Shown here piece by piece: positions 22,286 through 33,200 of a stretch of 64,000 bases of DNA; the stretch's first letter is position 1, and each line of letters opens with the position of its first letter. The DNA comes from Euglena gracilis (taxonomy: Eukaryota > Euglenida > Euglenophyceae > Euglenales): assembly GCA_039621445.1 (NCBI GenBank), contig CP154954.1, positions 14,681,667 through 14,745,666 of the forward strand. Direction: 5' to 3'. A program made the position numbers and the translations under genes. Under the pieces are notes generated by a model. That model was not told where the DNA came from and did not search any database. It saw only the letters and a list, made by a program, of their open reading frames with translations.

Positions 22286-23378
22286 CGTAGGTTTCCCTTG
22301 CCTTTCCCTTTCCCCCTCCCCCCTCCCTTGGCCTCCTGTCCCCCGGTGGCTGCCCGTCTGTCTGGCGCGCTGGGCTGCCCCTTCCCTTTCCCCCTCCCCC
22401 CTCCCTTGGCCTCCGGTCCTCCGGTGGCTGCCCGTCTGTCTGGCGCGCTGGGCTGCCCCTTCCCCCTCCCCCCTCCCTTGCCTGCTGGTGGGTGTGTGAC
22501 GGTCCCCGTGCGTGCGTGCGTGCTGGGGGGGCGGCGCTCCCCCCGTGGGCTCCGCACGCCTTTCACGCCACCCCCGGACCCCGCACCAGGGCCCGGGGGC
22601 CCGGGGATGCCACCGCCGGCAAGCCCCCCACCCCCCAGGGCCCCGTCGGCGTGGTACACCTCGTTCTGGTACCCGCATGACGGGCACGGATGGCAGTCTC
22701 CGTGCCCGGCACGCGGGTTTCGGGGATCTCCGCGGCCGCGTCGTTCTTGGGCTCCGTCGCCTCGTCCACGGCCTCGTCCTCCGCGTCCTCCGCGTCCTCC
22801 TCGTTTCTCTGGTGGCGGCTGCCTGCTCGCTTGGCGGCTTGGGGGTTCAAACCCAATGGATCTCTTCCGCCCCCGGCGTTGTTGCTGTGGCTGCAGGGGG
22901 GCCCAGGGGTTGTCGTCCCTTAGGTCCGGTCGTTACTGCTGCTGCTGCGGGGGCGGATTCTGCCGCCATTGGTCGAGCTCTTGCTGCATTTCTTGCAGCG
23001 CTCGTTGGAGCCCTTGGAGGCGCTTTTGGAGGCGTTTTTGGCCGGTGCTTTGTGCTGTTTGCCAGCCCTCTCCTTGGGGTTGGCCCTGCCTGCTTCCTTG
23101 TGGGGTGACGTTTCCTTTGCCACCCTTGCCTCCTTTCCTGGGCTGTGTCTGTCCTTTTCCTGTTTGTTGTCCTCCTCGCTGGGCCCCCCCTTTTGGGTTG
23201 GGCTGTTGGTACCCTCTTTGGGGTGGTCCGGGGTTTTTTGCTTTCTCTCTCTCTCTCTCTCTCTTTCCGCACACAGCAGTAAAGGAGCCAGGCGGTTTCG
23301 GATCCAGCCGGGCCTTCCTTGTCGATGCCCCCGACGCCCGGCTGGTGGGGGCAGACCGCCTGGTGACGGGGCACTCAT
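22123..23378 (-). pseudogene. second copy of the RG-rich frame, broken
   Basis: The duplicate of the 406-codon frame carries small indels. Its N-terminal part (start 23,378) and C-terminal part (ending 22,123) now lie in different frames, while the coiled-coil and CPSCGY pieces are still readable. Confidence 0.5.
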
Positions 23379-24776
23379 GCTCCGCGGGTGGGCGCGTCAT
23401 GGACCCCAAAGGGTATGCCGACCCTCAGGGCCACCCACGGCTCCATCCAGGCAGGCGAGATATAGCCCCGTGGGCACCCACCTGGAGAGCGGCTCCGCGT
23501 GTTGCATGGCCCTCGGGTGCTGCCGTCACCCGAGGAACGGCCCAGGAACTCCGGTTGCCAGGAGCGGGGACCCCGGGGGCCACTCGCCCCACTCCTTGGC
23601 GTGAAGGTGGTCACCACTCTGGGATACTCTGGTCCACGGCCGGCGCCGATTGGGGTCCTGGCACCCCGTCAGCCCGCCTCCTTCACCCCGAGATGGGCCA
23701 GCCTTCCCGGAGCTACAGCCCGCATAGAGCCACTTGCTTCGACCCCAAGCAAGGTGTGGGGAGCCCGACCTGCGACTCACCAGGAGGGTCACGGGCTTCA
23801 CCCACACGTGGCTCTTTCCTCTGTGCCGACTTGCACTGGAGGCTGTGCGGGCGGGACTTTGCGCTCGAGTCCTTGCAGGCCGAGAAGCCCCACCTCGGTT
23901 GCTGCGTGGGGTGGCCTAGCTGATGTTTGTAAACCGCGTCAGCTGGCGGGAGCCCATATTCTTTTCGCCGTGGGCGGTGGCGGCGTCGGCTCACCCCAGA
24001 CCCCTAGCCCCTAGCCGTCTTGGGCTGTGTGGAGAAGCGCTTCAGTCCCATGCGCCTGGCCTCGGAAGGCTCGCAAGCGCTAGGTGCCCGGAAGGAAGGC
24101 CGGGACTTTTGTTCCACCCGTTGTGGGGTGGCCGCGGTTTCCCGCGTGTCTCTCTCTTTTCCGCACACAGCGGTAAAGGAGCCAGGCGGTTTCGGATCCA
24201 GCCGGGCCTTCCTTGTCGATGCCCCCGACGCCCGGCTGGTGGGGGCAGACCGCCTGGTGACGGGGCACTCATGCTCTGCGGGTGGGCGCGTCATGGACCC
24301 CAAAGGGTATGCCGACCCTCAGGGCCACCCACGGCTCCATCCAGGCAGGCGAGATATAGCCCCGTGGGCACCCACCTGGAGAGCGGCTCCGCGTGTTGCA
24401 TGGCCCTCGGGTGCTGCCGTCACCCGAGGAACGGCCCAGGAACTCCGGTTGCCAGGAGCGGGGACCCCGGGGGCCACTCGCCCCACTCCTTGGCGTGAAG
24501 GTGGTCACCACTCTGGGATACTCTGGTCCACGGCCGGCGCCGATTGGGGTCCTGGCACCCCGTCAGCCCGCCTCCTTCACCCCGAGATGGGCCAGCCTTC
24601 CCGGAGCTACAGCCCGCATAGAGCCACTTGCTTCGACCCCAAGCAAGGTGTGGGGAGCCCGACCTGCGACTCACCAGGAGGGTCACGGGCTTCACCCACA
24701 CGTGGCTCTTTCCTCTGTGCCGACTTGCACTGGAGGCTGTGCGGGCGGGACTTTGCGCTCGAGTCCTTGCAGGCCG

Positions 24777-24900
<124 letters not shown>

Positions 24901-25555
24901 TCTGAATGGTGTTGATGGGGGAACTCCTTTGGGGGGAACTCCTTGACGGCCCGAGAGTGTGTGCTTGTGGGGGGAAGTGTGTTGTCAGTCGGTGTGGGCG
25001 CGTGTGTTGTCAGTCTGTGTTGCGGTTTCGCCCCACGCTGGCGGGTGTGGCATCGTTAAAGGTGACGACCCTGCCAAACCTCGTCCCCGACCGCTCTTGT
25101 CTGTGTGGAACGCTAAAAACGAGCTCTCCCAGTCACCCTCCCGGTGGGGGGGGGGGCTAAAAAAATCCGAAAACAAGGCAGCATGGGACGGGAAAATGTC
25201 TCCACTACCTGTGGGGCACCCTCCGGGACAGCACCCGGGAAAGCCAGTCAAGGCCCTTTCGGCGCGGAGAAAGGCAAAAATTGCCGAAAAATACGGATGG
25301 CACCTGAAGGCCTGCGGCGCAAGTACCCAATTCTAAGCCGCTGATACTGGGGTCGCAGCACTGGGAGAGGGGGTGGCCTGAGCCGCAGTTGCTCAGCGGA
25401 ATTGCCGAGGGTTTAACCCACAAAATGGGGCGCTGGGGCGAGGCATAGGGGTGCGAAAAAGCAACCACGCCATATGCAATTATGGGGAAAATGCCGTTAA
25501 TATTTCTATTTATATATATATCTCTCTCTGCGTGTGTGTGTGCGCGCGCGTGCGG
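24901..25555. other. no gene seen
   Basis: Unique-looking DNA with short frames only and a small TATA/CT/TG tract near 25,510-25,550. Nothing is recognised. Confidence 0.5.
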
Positions 25556-25633
25556 GTGTATTTTGGACCCATTTTGGGACCCATGTAGGAGGTCCCCCCC
25601 CCAAAAAAACCCCATTTTTTCACCCCTTCCAAG

Positions 25634-26595
25634 CAGGGGTTTTCTCAAGACGGAGGACACCTATCCCCTGGGGGGGTCAAGCCAGCCAGCAGCAAAAATT
25701 CGGGCTGGGAGCCCCCTCCCGGGGGGTTGAGTGAAATTAAGTCAGGTCCAGCTCCAACTCCCCAGCCCAGGGTTTGATATAAGGAGGGCGTACATGGTTT
25801 AGGTGGGGAGGGGGTCCCCCCCCCCCCCCCCCCCTCCTGGCCCGCAGGGGGGGTCCGGACCCCCCCCCACCTGCCAGGGGGGTCCGGACCGACCCCGGGA
25901 CCCCCCCCAAAAAGGGTCAATTTTTTCCTCCGGCGCTTTGCGCCGAAAATTTTTTGCATTTTTCGCACATTTTTGCCCAAAAAGTGCGCAAAATGGCACT
26001 TTTGGTCGTTTTGGGGGGTCAAAAATTTTCGGTAACCCAGACCGCGCAACTGTTTAGGTGGGGGGAGGGGTGTCCCCCCACCCCCCCCCCCCCTGACCCG
26101 CAGGGGGGGGGGGGTCCGGCCCCCCCCCACCTGCCCTTATGTCGAACCCTGCCCCAGCCTTGATCTCGCTCCATCCACCAAAATGTCGAAAATTGCAAAA
26201 AAATTTTAGAAAATTTTTGTTTTTCACCGATCCAGCCCAGCCCAGTCCCCTCCAGCCCCGGACCCTCCCCTCTCCCCCGGGCCAGCCGGCCGAAGGCCGG
26301 CCAGCCGGTCGCAGGGTGTCCAGGCAACTGGGCTGTCCAGCCCACCTTTCCCTGCATTTTTCCCCCTCATTGCAGCTTCCTCCATCACAGCCCCCAGCCT
26401 TGACCTAGCTCCATCCATCAAAATGTCGAGAAGGCGAAAATGTCTTGGAAAATTTTGTTTTTCACCGACCCAGCCCAGCCCAGCCCCCTCCAGCCCCGGA
26501 CCCTCCCCCTATACCCCCGGGGGGGTCCAGCCAGCAGCTCATTTCCAGCCGCAGGCTGGACCCCCGGGGGGGGGGGGTCTTTAAGAAAACCCCTG
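25634..26595. mobile_element. hAT-type non-autonomous element (outer)
   Basis: The ends are CAGGGGTTTTCTCAAGAC and, reversed, CAGGGGTTTTCTTAAAGAC. The exact 8 bp repeat CTTCCAAG flanks both sides (25,626-25,633 and 26,596-26,603). The paralogous empty site is near 35,728. The interior holds G/C runs, a GCCGGCC-GAA-GGCCGGC hairpin at 26,285-26,301 and a nested element. No transposase frame is present. Confidence 0.92.
25768..26151. mobile_element. hAT-type non-autonomous element (nested)
   Basis: The ends are CAGGGTTTGATATAAGG and, reversed, CAGGGTTCGACATAAGG, with exact 8 bp repeats CCCCAGCC at 25,760-25,767 and 26,152-26,159. It lies wholly inside the outer element and so inserted later. 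It carries a CGGCGC-TTT-GCGCCG hairpin at 25,931-25,945 followed by AAAATTTTTT, and inverted G/C runs around GGTCCGGACC. The same family recurs at 43,752. Confidence 0.92.
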
Positions 26596-27299
26596 CTTCC
26601 AAGTTTTTAACATTTTACAAAATTTCCAAGAGAAAAGAATCTCAGTAAAGTTTTATTGTGCCAAAACTTGGTCCAATTTTCTTTGACCTTCGTTTTTTTT
26701 ACCCCCTCCTAAAAACTACCAATTTTTAGTCATCAAAATTTTGAGATTTTTTTTGTGCAAAAAATGTGGTTTTCCATCAAAAAAATTATGTATTTTGGGT
26801 TCATTTTTCAGAAAAAAGTTTTCAAGAATTTTCCCCGGCTAAAACCCCCGTTTTCCCAAAATTGGTGAAAATGCTGTTGTGGGTTGGTGGGCGGTCGACC
26901 CCCCCCCCACCTCCCGGGTGGGGGTGGTCGATCCCCCCGACCAGGCCTTCCTGTTCTGCCCTGCACCTGAGGAGGGCTGGCTGCTGGTTAGCTGGCTGGA
27001 CCCCCCCCCCCGAGAGCAAGGGCCTCTCCGGCTTAAGAAAACCCTTGCATATGGCACTGCTCGTATGGCGCTGCATTCGTTTTGTTTGACCAGTTGTAGT
27101 TGGTCCGTTTACAATTTCGGTGCCGTTCCACCCAGCAGGATGGACAGCGAAGCGGCTTGCTGCTGATAGCCAGACTCCCTATGCCATGCCTCTCGCGACT
27201 CTTTCCTTTGTTCATGACCCCTATTCTTTCGAGTGTCCTTGGTTTTATGCCAAGAAAACTCTCTAATTTCTTTACAGAGGAGTCTTGGAATCACGGTCC

Positions 27300-27450
27300 G
27301 CTCGTTGTTTTTCTGTTTTGCGCTTTTTTTTGTTTTTGTTTTTTTTTTTTTTTTTTTTTTGGTGGGTTATTTTTTGGATTTGGTTTTTTTTTGGATATTT
27401 CTTTTGGGTTTTTTTGTTGTTTTTTTTTTGTTCTTTTTTTTTTTTGGATT
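27300..27450. repeat. T-rich low-complexity tract
   Basis: Almost continuous T and G with T runs of up to 24. It lies in D copy 1; the equivalent part of D copy 2 (60,640-60,710) is shorter. Confidence 0.9.
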
Positions 27451-28949
27451 TGCCGTCTTCCAGCATCCCCCCCAACCAGCAGTTTCTTATTTTTGGCTTG
27501 CTGGACCCCCTGGGTCTGAAACAGCTGGAGAATTAGCGCCGGGTTCTGTAACGTCTTGGTGTATTTGACAAAACAATGAGAAATATGTTTGTAAAAGCGG
27601 TTTCATTGTGGCACACCCGTCCATGACCCCCACTCAAGAGAAGTTTGGCCAGCTCTTTTGCATTTCTAAGATTTTTTTTTACAGCCAGTTGCATGTTAGG
27701 GCATTTCTTCTGTATGCATATGTTGTAAATGTTATGCCGTTGTGTACGTCATTCCTTTGCAAGCTGTTTAGCATCTGCTCTTTGAAGTTTCCTTTATTTG
27801 GTCTCAAATAAAAATGAGTTTGAATTTAATGTCTTCAATGTATAATTTTTCGGTTCGCTAGGAGACCAATTTGCAAAAAAAATTTCATATTGATCCCAGG
27901 GACTGCGCCAACGGACCTCGTGCCATATGCTGACGACACATCCCAGCATCTTCCTCTCGGCCTGAGGATGGTACGCAAAGTAAAAACCCTTGTTTTGTCA
28001 GAAAGCTTTTGTCACCAAAGACATAACGTATCATTTAATAATACGTAATCAAAAGAGATTGGGCTATGGATAATTTGAGGTTGTACATATACACCTACAT
28101 ATACACCGGGGTCTGTCTCGGTCTTGGGTGACGCAACTCGCAGATAAGGAATTTCCTTTTGTCGGTTCGAATGCTCGCAACATTTTTTTCCACAAAAGTC
28201 GGACCCCGCATCTGGGAAAAGCTGAAAAACTGCTTGTTTCGCGCCTCACGAACCCGTAGCAATTGCAAAAATTGGCGCACTCACTAGCCTTAGTGGGGGG
28301 GGGGGGGGGGGGGCGTAAACCGAAAAACATTTTCCTTGTTCCTGTGGGTATTTTCGGAATCGCTGTGAAATGTTCTTTCTGTATTTGGGTCATTTGTGGG
28401 GTCAAAAAAAGCGGCAAAAAATTCTTGGCAGCCCCCTGGCACGTTGTCCTCTACGACCGGGTCGTCAGAGTTGGGGGGGCAGACATGCTTCTGGTCCATG
28501 GAAAACTAGCATCATCACAAATGTAATCACAAGAGCAACAAAGGCTGGTAATTTGGACACAGAGAATGTTTAATTGAAAGAACATCTGGCTTTCGTTGTT
28601 TTTTTGGAGAAACAAATCATCAACCATTGTGAATTATTACAAGCTGTTGCAAAATGAAGAAATTCCTGTCTCAGGCAGTGCATCCTGTTCGGTAGGTTAC
28701 GTCTTGTGACAGAAAGTTTGTCTCCGCTCCATGTGCAGTCTTATATGTTTTATTTCCTACCGCAAATTGTTTTCATGTTGGTTTACATAAACTGTGAAAA
28801 TGATGTAAAAACAGAAGTGTATTTTCATGCAACCGTTGTTTGTCGCACATTGCACACAAGGTTGCTGTGACATTTCATGAGGAGAACAAAAAAAAACAGG
28901 CAGGATATTTTCCACAGCTTTCAGCTGAAGGGATGTGTTGTGCGTTACA

Positions 28950-29150
28950 CTGACTATGTGCACATTTGCGCACACCAACCATTTGTGTTTTTTGTGCAAA
29001 ATGTTCGGTGTGTGCATTGGCGCACATCGATCACCTGTGCATTTATGCCAAATGATATGTGTGTGCATTTGCACACATCGACAAATTTGTGTATTTTTTA
29101 CTTGCAAAATACACAAAATGGTCGATGTGCCCAATTTTGCACGCCAACCT
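28950..29150. repeat. interspersed palindrome array, near TGTGTGCATTTGCACACA
   Basis: Three to four units of roughly 50-60 bp contain GTGTGCATT(T/G)(C/G)CACA palindromes and GTCGATGTG(T/C) blocks. The cleanest palindrome is at about 29,060-29,077. The same array occurs inverted at 61,975-62,165. Confidence 0.75.
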
Positions 29151-29384
29151 TCAGTTCACAAGTAAGACCTGAAAATTTGACATACGCACATTTCGGTCCA
29201 TTAAAAGCGGATATGTATTTTTCATGCCACAACCATTAATGTATTCCAGCTGCACATCACGTCGTCCAACTCATGCGAACCCATCGGCATGAAACCTGTG
29301 TGCACCGCCTGGGCGGTGTGGCAGGGGTGTGGGGGGGTGTGGGGAGTGGTGTGGGGGGGGTTTGGGGGTGTGGGGGCTATTTGC

Positions 29385-29640
29385 TACCGGGGGCGCCAAT
29401 TTTTGCAGTACCTCCGTTTTGCATCACGGAGGTTTCTGATTGTCCTGCGAAATACGTGCGGAGCAGTTCATTCGTGTCCTTGTCTGTGAAACGGGCAGTT
29501 AGCACATACCGGCTGGTATCACCTTTGGGGTCCCCCCCACTCCCTTCCACTGACGCGCATGCGCCATTTCCCTCAAGGGTGATGGCAAAAATGGGTGAAA
29601 TTTTGTCGGAGTCCAGGGGAAGATGGGTGCTGCACCTTCC
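29385..29640 (-). CDS. possible exon, unknown product
   Basis: A minus-strand open stretch reads STHLPLDSDKISPIFAITLE, then DTSRYVLTARFTDKDTNELL, then RTYFAGQSETSVMQNGGTAK. The composition is protein-like, without repeats, and unlike its G-rich surroundings. I see no clear splice sites and do not recognise the sequence. D copy 2 lacks it at the equivalent place. Confidence 0.3.
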
Positions 29641-29863
29641 CCCCCCCCCCCCCCCGGACTCCCCCCCCCCGCTGGCCCTCACTCACCCCCTCTCCCTATT
29701 TTGAAAAAAATTCATTCTTCGATTTTTTTTCAAGAAAAACAGTCTTAAAGTATGAAAAATTTGGCTGGTTACCTGGCGCCTCCCCGGAGCGTGGGGAATG
29801 TTTGTTTGTGTGGGCTCCGGGCCTGCCATGCATTATCTTTTTTGGGGCTGTCACTCCCCTTCT

Positions 29864-29963
29864 TTGGCAGAATTTCTTGTTTTTTCGGCTTTTTTTTTTA
29901 TTTCTCGATTTTGTTCCATAAAAAAAAAAAAAAAAAAGCCGAAAAAACAAGAAATTCTGCCAA
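29864..29963. repeat. perfect 34 bp inverted repeat
   Basis: Arms at 29,864-29,897 and 29,930-29,963 are exact reverse complements (TTGGCAGAATTTCTTG followed by a T run, CGGC and a T run), with a 32 bp loop. D copy 2 has only one arm-like segment near 63,750, so the foldback formed after the duplication or was lost there. Confidence 0.9.
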
Positions 29964-30240
29964 AATCCCCGGCATGCATGCAATTTGCTCGGATCTGTCG
30001 CAATCGAGCTCCCCATCGATCCAAATTCTCAAAGTTCTGGAATCGCTGGCGAAGAGATCAAATTCCATGCATGTTTTCCGTGCATGGAATTCCACGCATT
30101 CCATGCATTCCGTGCATGTGTTTGCGCACACCAACCAAAAGAAGTCTATGTGCGAGTTTCACCACCCAACCACCCAAGTCAGTAAAAATGTGTCGTCGTG
30201 GCATTTCAAGTCAGTTTGGCACCCACCCACCCACTGCTGG

Positions 30241-33200
30241 AAAGGGCTGTTAGGGGGGCCAATATGGCTTCAGCTTTTATATTCCAGTGATCGGCCATTC
30301 CCATGTTCTCCCTCAAATTCCCTTCCAGAAAGAATCACGGGGTTCCCACATCCCACTGAGGTGGTTCTATTTTCTGGTATTCAAATAATTCAGTAAATAA
30401 TACAAAGGAACAGAGAATCAAAGTCAGAAATGAGAAAGAGAATGGTGGGAGAAAAGAAAAGGCGATGGAAAATGAGAATGACTGGAAATAAGAAGCAACA
30501 TGCGTGAATCTGTGGCAGGAGGAACTAAAAAGAATGCGACAAAAATAGCCCACTCGGTGGCTATATATGGCTACCGAGAGTCAGGCGCCCACACCCAAGC
30601 TTCCATCAAAGGTCCCAGATGGTTCTGGGTGTGTTCCGTTGGAGCTGGCTGCTCCAGCATAGCGGGTGTGTGTTGCAAGTGTGTTACTGAGGCAGACAGA
30701 CCGGCAGGCAGACAGGCAGACAAAGAATGCGAGACACAAAGAATGAGAGGGAGGGGTATTGCCCCGGGCTTTTGGGAACCCCTGGAATCCAGCGGGTGAT
30801 GGAATGGGTGGTGGATGGGGTGGTCGACCTCCCCCCCCCCCCCACCAGCGAGCCTTCCCACATTACTGGTGGCGCCGATTTTTCGGTCAAATTTTTCTTT
30901 GTGGGCTTGGATGGGTGGCGGGTCGACCCTCTGGGGTCAACCCCCTATCAGGTCCCGCAAGGCCCTTTGGGGTCCCCTGTTGGAGGTGGAGTTTTGGCTA
31001 TTTTTGTTTTACCAAACAAAGGATGGACTTTTTCATACCCCAAAATTATCCCCAGAAATTGGGTCCCCAGACCTCTCCCCCCTGGGGGGGGAACCCCTGT
31101 ACCTGTCCCTGGCTGGGATACCGGTACCTCCCCCAGTCTTTAAAAGAAAAATTGATGCCTATACAAGGCAGAGAGGCAGACAGAGGCACAGATATTGGTT
31201 GTTATGTGCATTCATTTCAGTTTATGCTAATTTTGTTATCCTCTGACACAAATCAATCAACATCCCCGTACCTGGGGCATGTCATTTTGCAATTTCATTT
31301 TACAATGCTTGCCTGTTATGCGGTTCTGAGTTAGATGGTTCGTCCATTTTCCATCTGTGTCTGCTGCCTGTCAACGGCAAACTTTTTGTTTGCACCGTTG
31401 CTGCTGCGGAAGGTTATTTTTTTTCCATTCAGGCAACGCCGTGGAGTGCTGATGCGACTGCGTCCGAAGTCTGCTGGGTGAGAGGGAGGGAGGCAGGCCG
31501 CCCCAGGCAGGCCGCCCCATCCTGTGGCCATCAGTCCTTTTTCACAAACAGTCCAGACGCTGCAGAACGACCGGGGACACACAGCAATGTTCACTCATGT
31601 TTCCAAAGACGGGCCTTCCAGAAGAGGTGATGTCTGGATTGTGGCTTTTTTTTTATTTGAAATAAATCCAAGCGAAACCAGCGCCTATTTACACCATTTT
31701 TAGATTCATACCTCGCACGCAAAAGCACATTCATGGAACAAAGACAGAATCGATGTGCTGATTTTTAGTAAATGTTGAGTGTTGAAAGCCGGTCAAAAGT
31801 CTCCCCTGAAATAGCAAGTCCATTTTCAGTTTTCAATTTTCCAGAGGAGAGTTGAGAAGAATGGATAGCTCCGGTTTGCCACGATGTATTTGGTATATGT
31901 TCCAAGGATGAAGATAGGTGTAATGAACCTGATGGGTGCAATGGAGCAGGAGCACACCACGCTGCGGACCAGTTGCTTGGAGCCGTTTTGAACCCACCCC
32001 AAGTTATAGTAGAATCCCCTCCTCGTGATAACTGACCTTCAACCTACCCACCATTATCAGCCCACAAGACAAAGAGCCTGGCTTCTGGTTCTGTAACGTT
32101 TTATTCATATTTTTACATCAATCTCCCACATTCAATTTGGAGTGGTTGTTTCTTAGACATGAATGAGTTGCAAATAATTTTTTGCCTCCTTCTTCGAATT
32201 CTTCGAATACAAAAATTTTCAGCGGTGTGTGTCAGGGATTGGTGTTCATATTGAAACAGATAACTACGGATGATTCTGGCTGCTTTTTGGGCAATTTTAG
32301 CCTCCTTTGGCCCACTTTTTTTTTGTCACTTTTGGCGATTTCTGACTGTTTTTTGTTTTGAATTTTGTCATTTTTGGCTGTTTCTGGCCGATTCCAACCG
32401 TTTTGTGGCCATCTGCATATTTTTTTTCTTTCAATTTGCTTTAGCCTTTTGTGACTCTTTTTTTTTTTCAGGCGGCTTTGCTGCTTCTGGGCGTTCCTAG
32501 CTGCTTCTGGCCGACTTAGTCATTTTTCAGTGACATTTTCCTCGTTGTAGGCATTTCTGAGGCGATATGACGATCAATCTTTATGTTCTCATTGGTTGCA
32601 GCAATTTCTGGGTGGATGTCCTCAGCCAGTACAGGCATTGTCGCAATAACGGATAATTATGGACAATTATGGATCGCAACAAATGATGCCCCATGCTCTG
32701 ATTGTCATCCTAATTCACCACCTCTCAATAGCGATGCGAGGCTTGCAGCTGTCATTCAGTCTCCACTAAGACCCCGTGCCCTGGTTGCTATTGCCGTGCT
32801 CACGCCAGGTGTAAACACCCCATCCGCTGATGACCCATATCTCCCCACTTTGTTTGGGGTGCCTTTCGCATTCCAGGTCGGGCGTCACTTAAGCCGAAGG
32901 GCACCTCATCCCTGGGTTGGAGGGTCCACCAGCCAGCTGCTTTTTTCCAGCCTCGGACAGCCCCCTATCGACGAGTTTTGATTTATTTTGCAGTCCTAGA
33001 AGGAAGGCTGGATGGTAACAGATTCTTTTTTTGCTTTTGAGGGGCACATCCGGACAAAAAATAAAACACGCAAAATGCCAGAAAAAGTGCTGGCTAGCGG
33101 AATATTTGGTCGAAGAATCTTTTTTTTTTCGCAGGTATTTTTTCAGTTTCGATTTTCTTCTACGTAGTTTGACCCCAGCAGCTTTTGCCCAGCCTGCCCA

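Larger units (their letters stand above)
25556..26973 (+). repeat. E repeat, copy 1, split by a transposon
   Basis: Flanks at 25,556-25,633 and 26,596-26,973 are collinear with 35,650-36,168. Shared features are the GGGACCCATGTAGG block, TTTTCCATCAAAAAA, and the GGTCGACC plus C-run near the end. Copy 2 lacks the 962 bp insertion and so shows the empty site. Confidence 0.85.
26974..30240 (+). repeat. segmental duplication D, copy 1
   Basis: Direct similarity to 60,186-61,660 (for example CAGTTGTAGTTGGTCCGTTT, and the GTCACCAAAGA block near 28,012), inverted similarity of 28,430-29,240 to 61,930-62,790, then direct similarity of 29,930-30,210 to 63,740-64,000. No gene is recognised inside except a weak minus-strand frame. 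Confidence 0.85.

Noticed and set aside
25927-25956. bacterial rho-independent terminator
   Set aside because: A GC stem followed by T residues fits in form, but the context is a eukaryotic transposon and the A run precedes the T run.
30887-31152. element with CAATTTTTCTTT termini
   Set aside because: The inverted ends are A/T-rich and weak, and the flanking 8-mers do not match.
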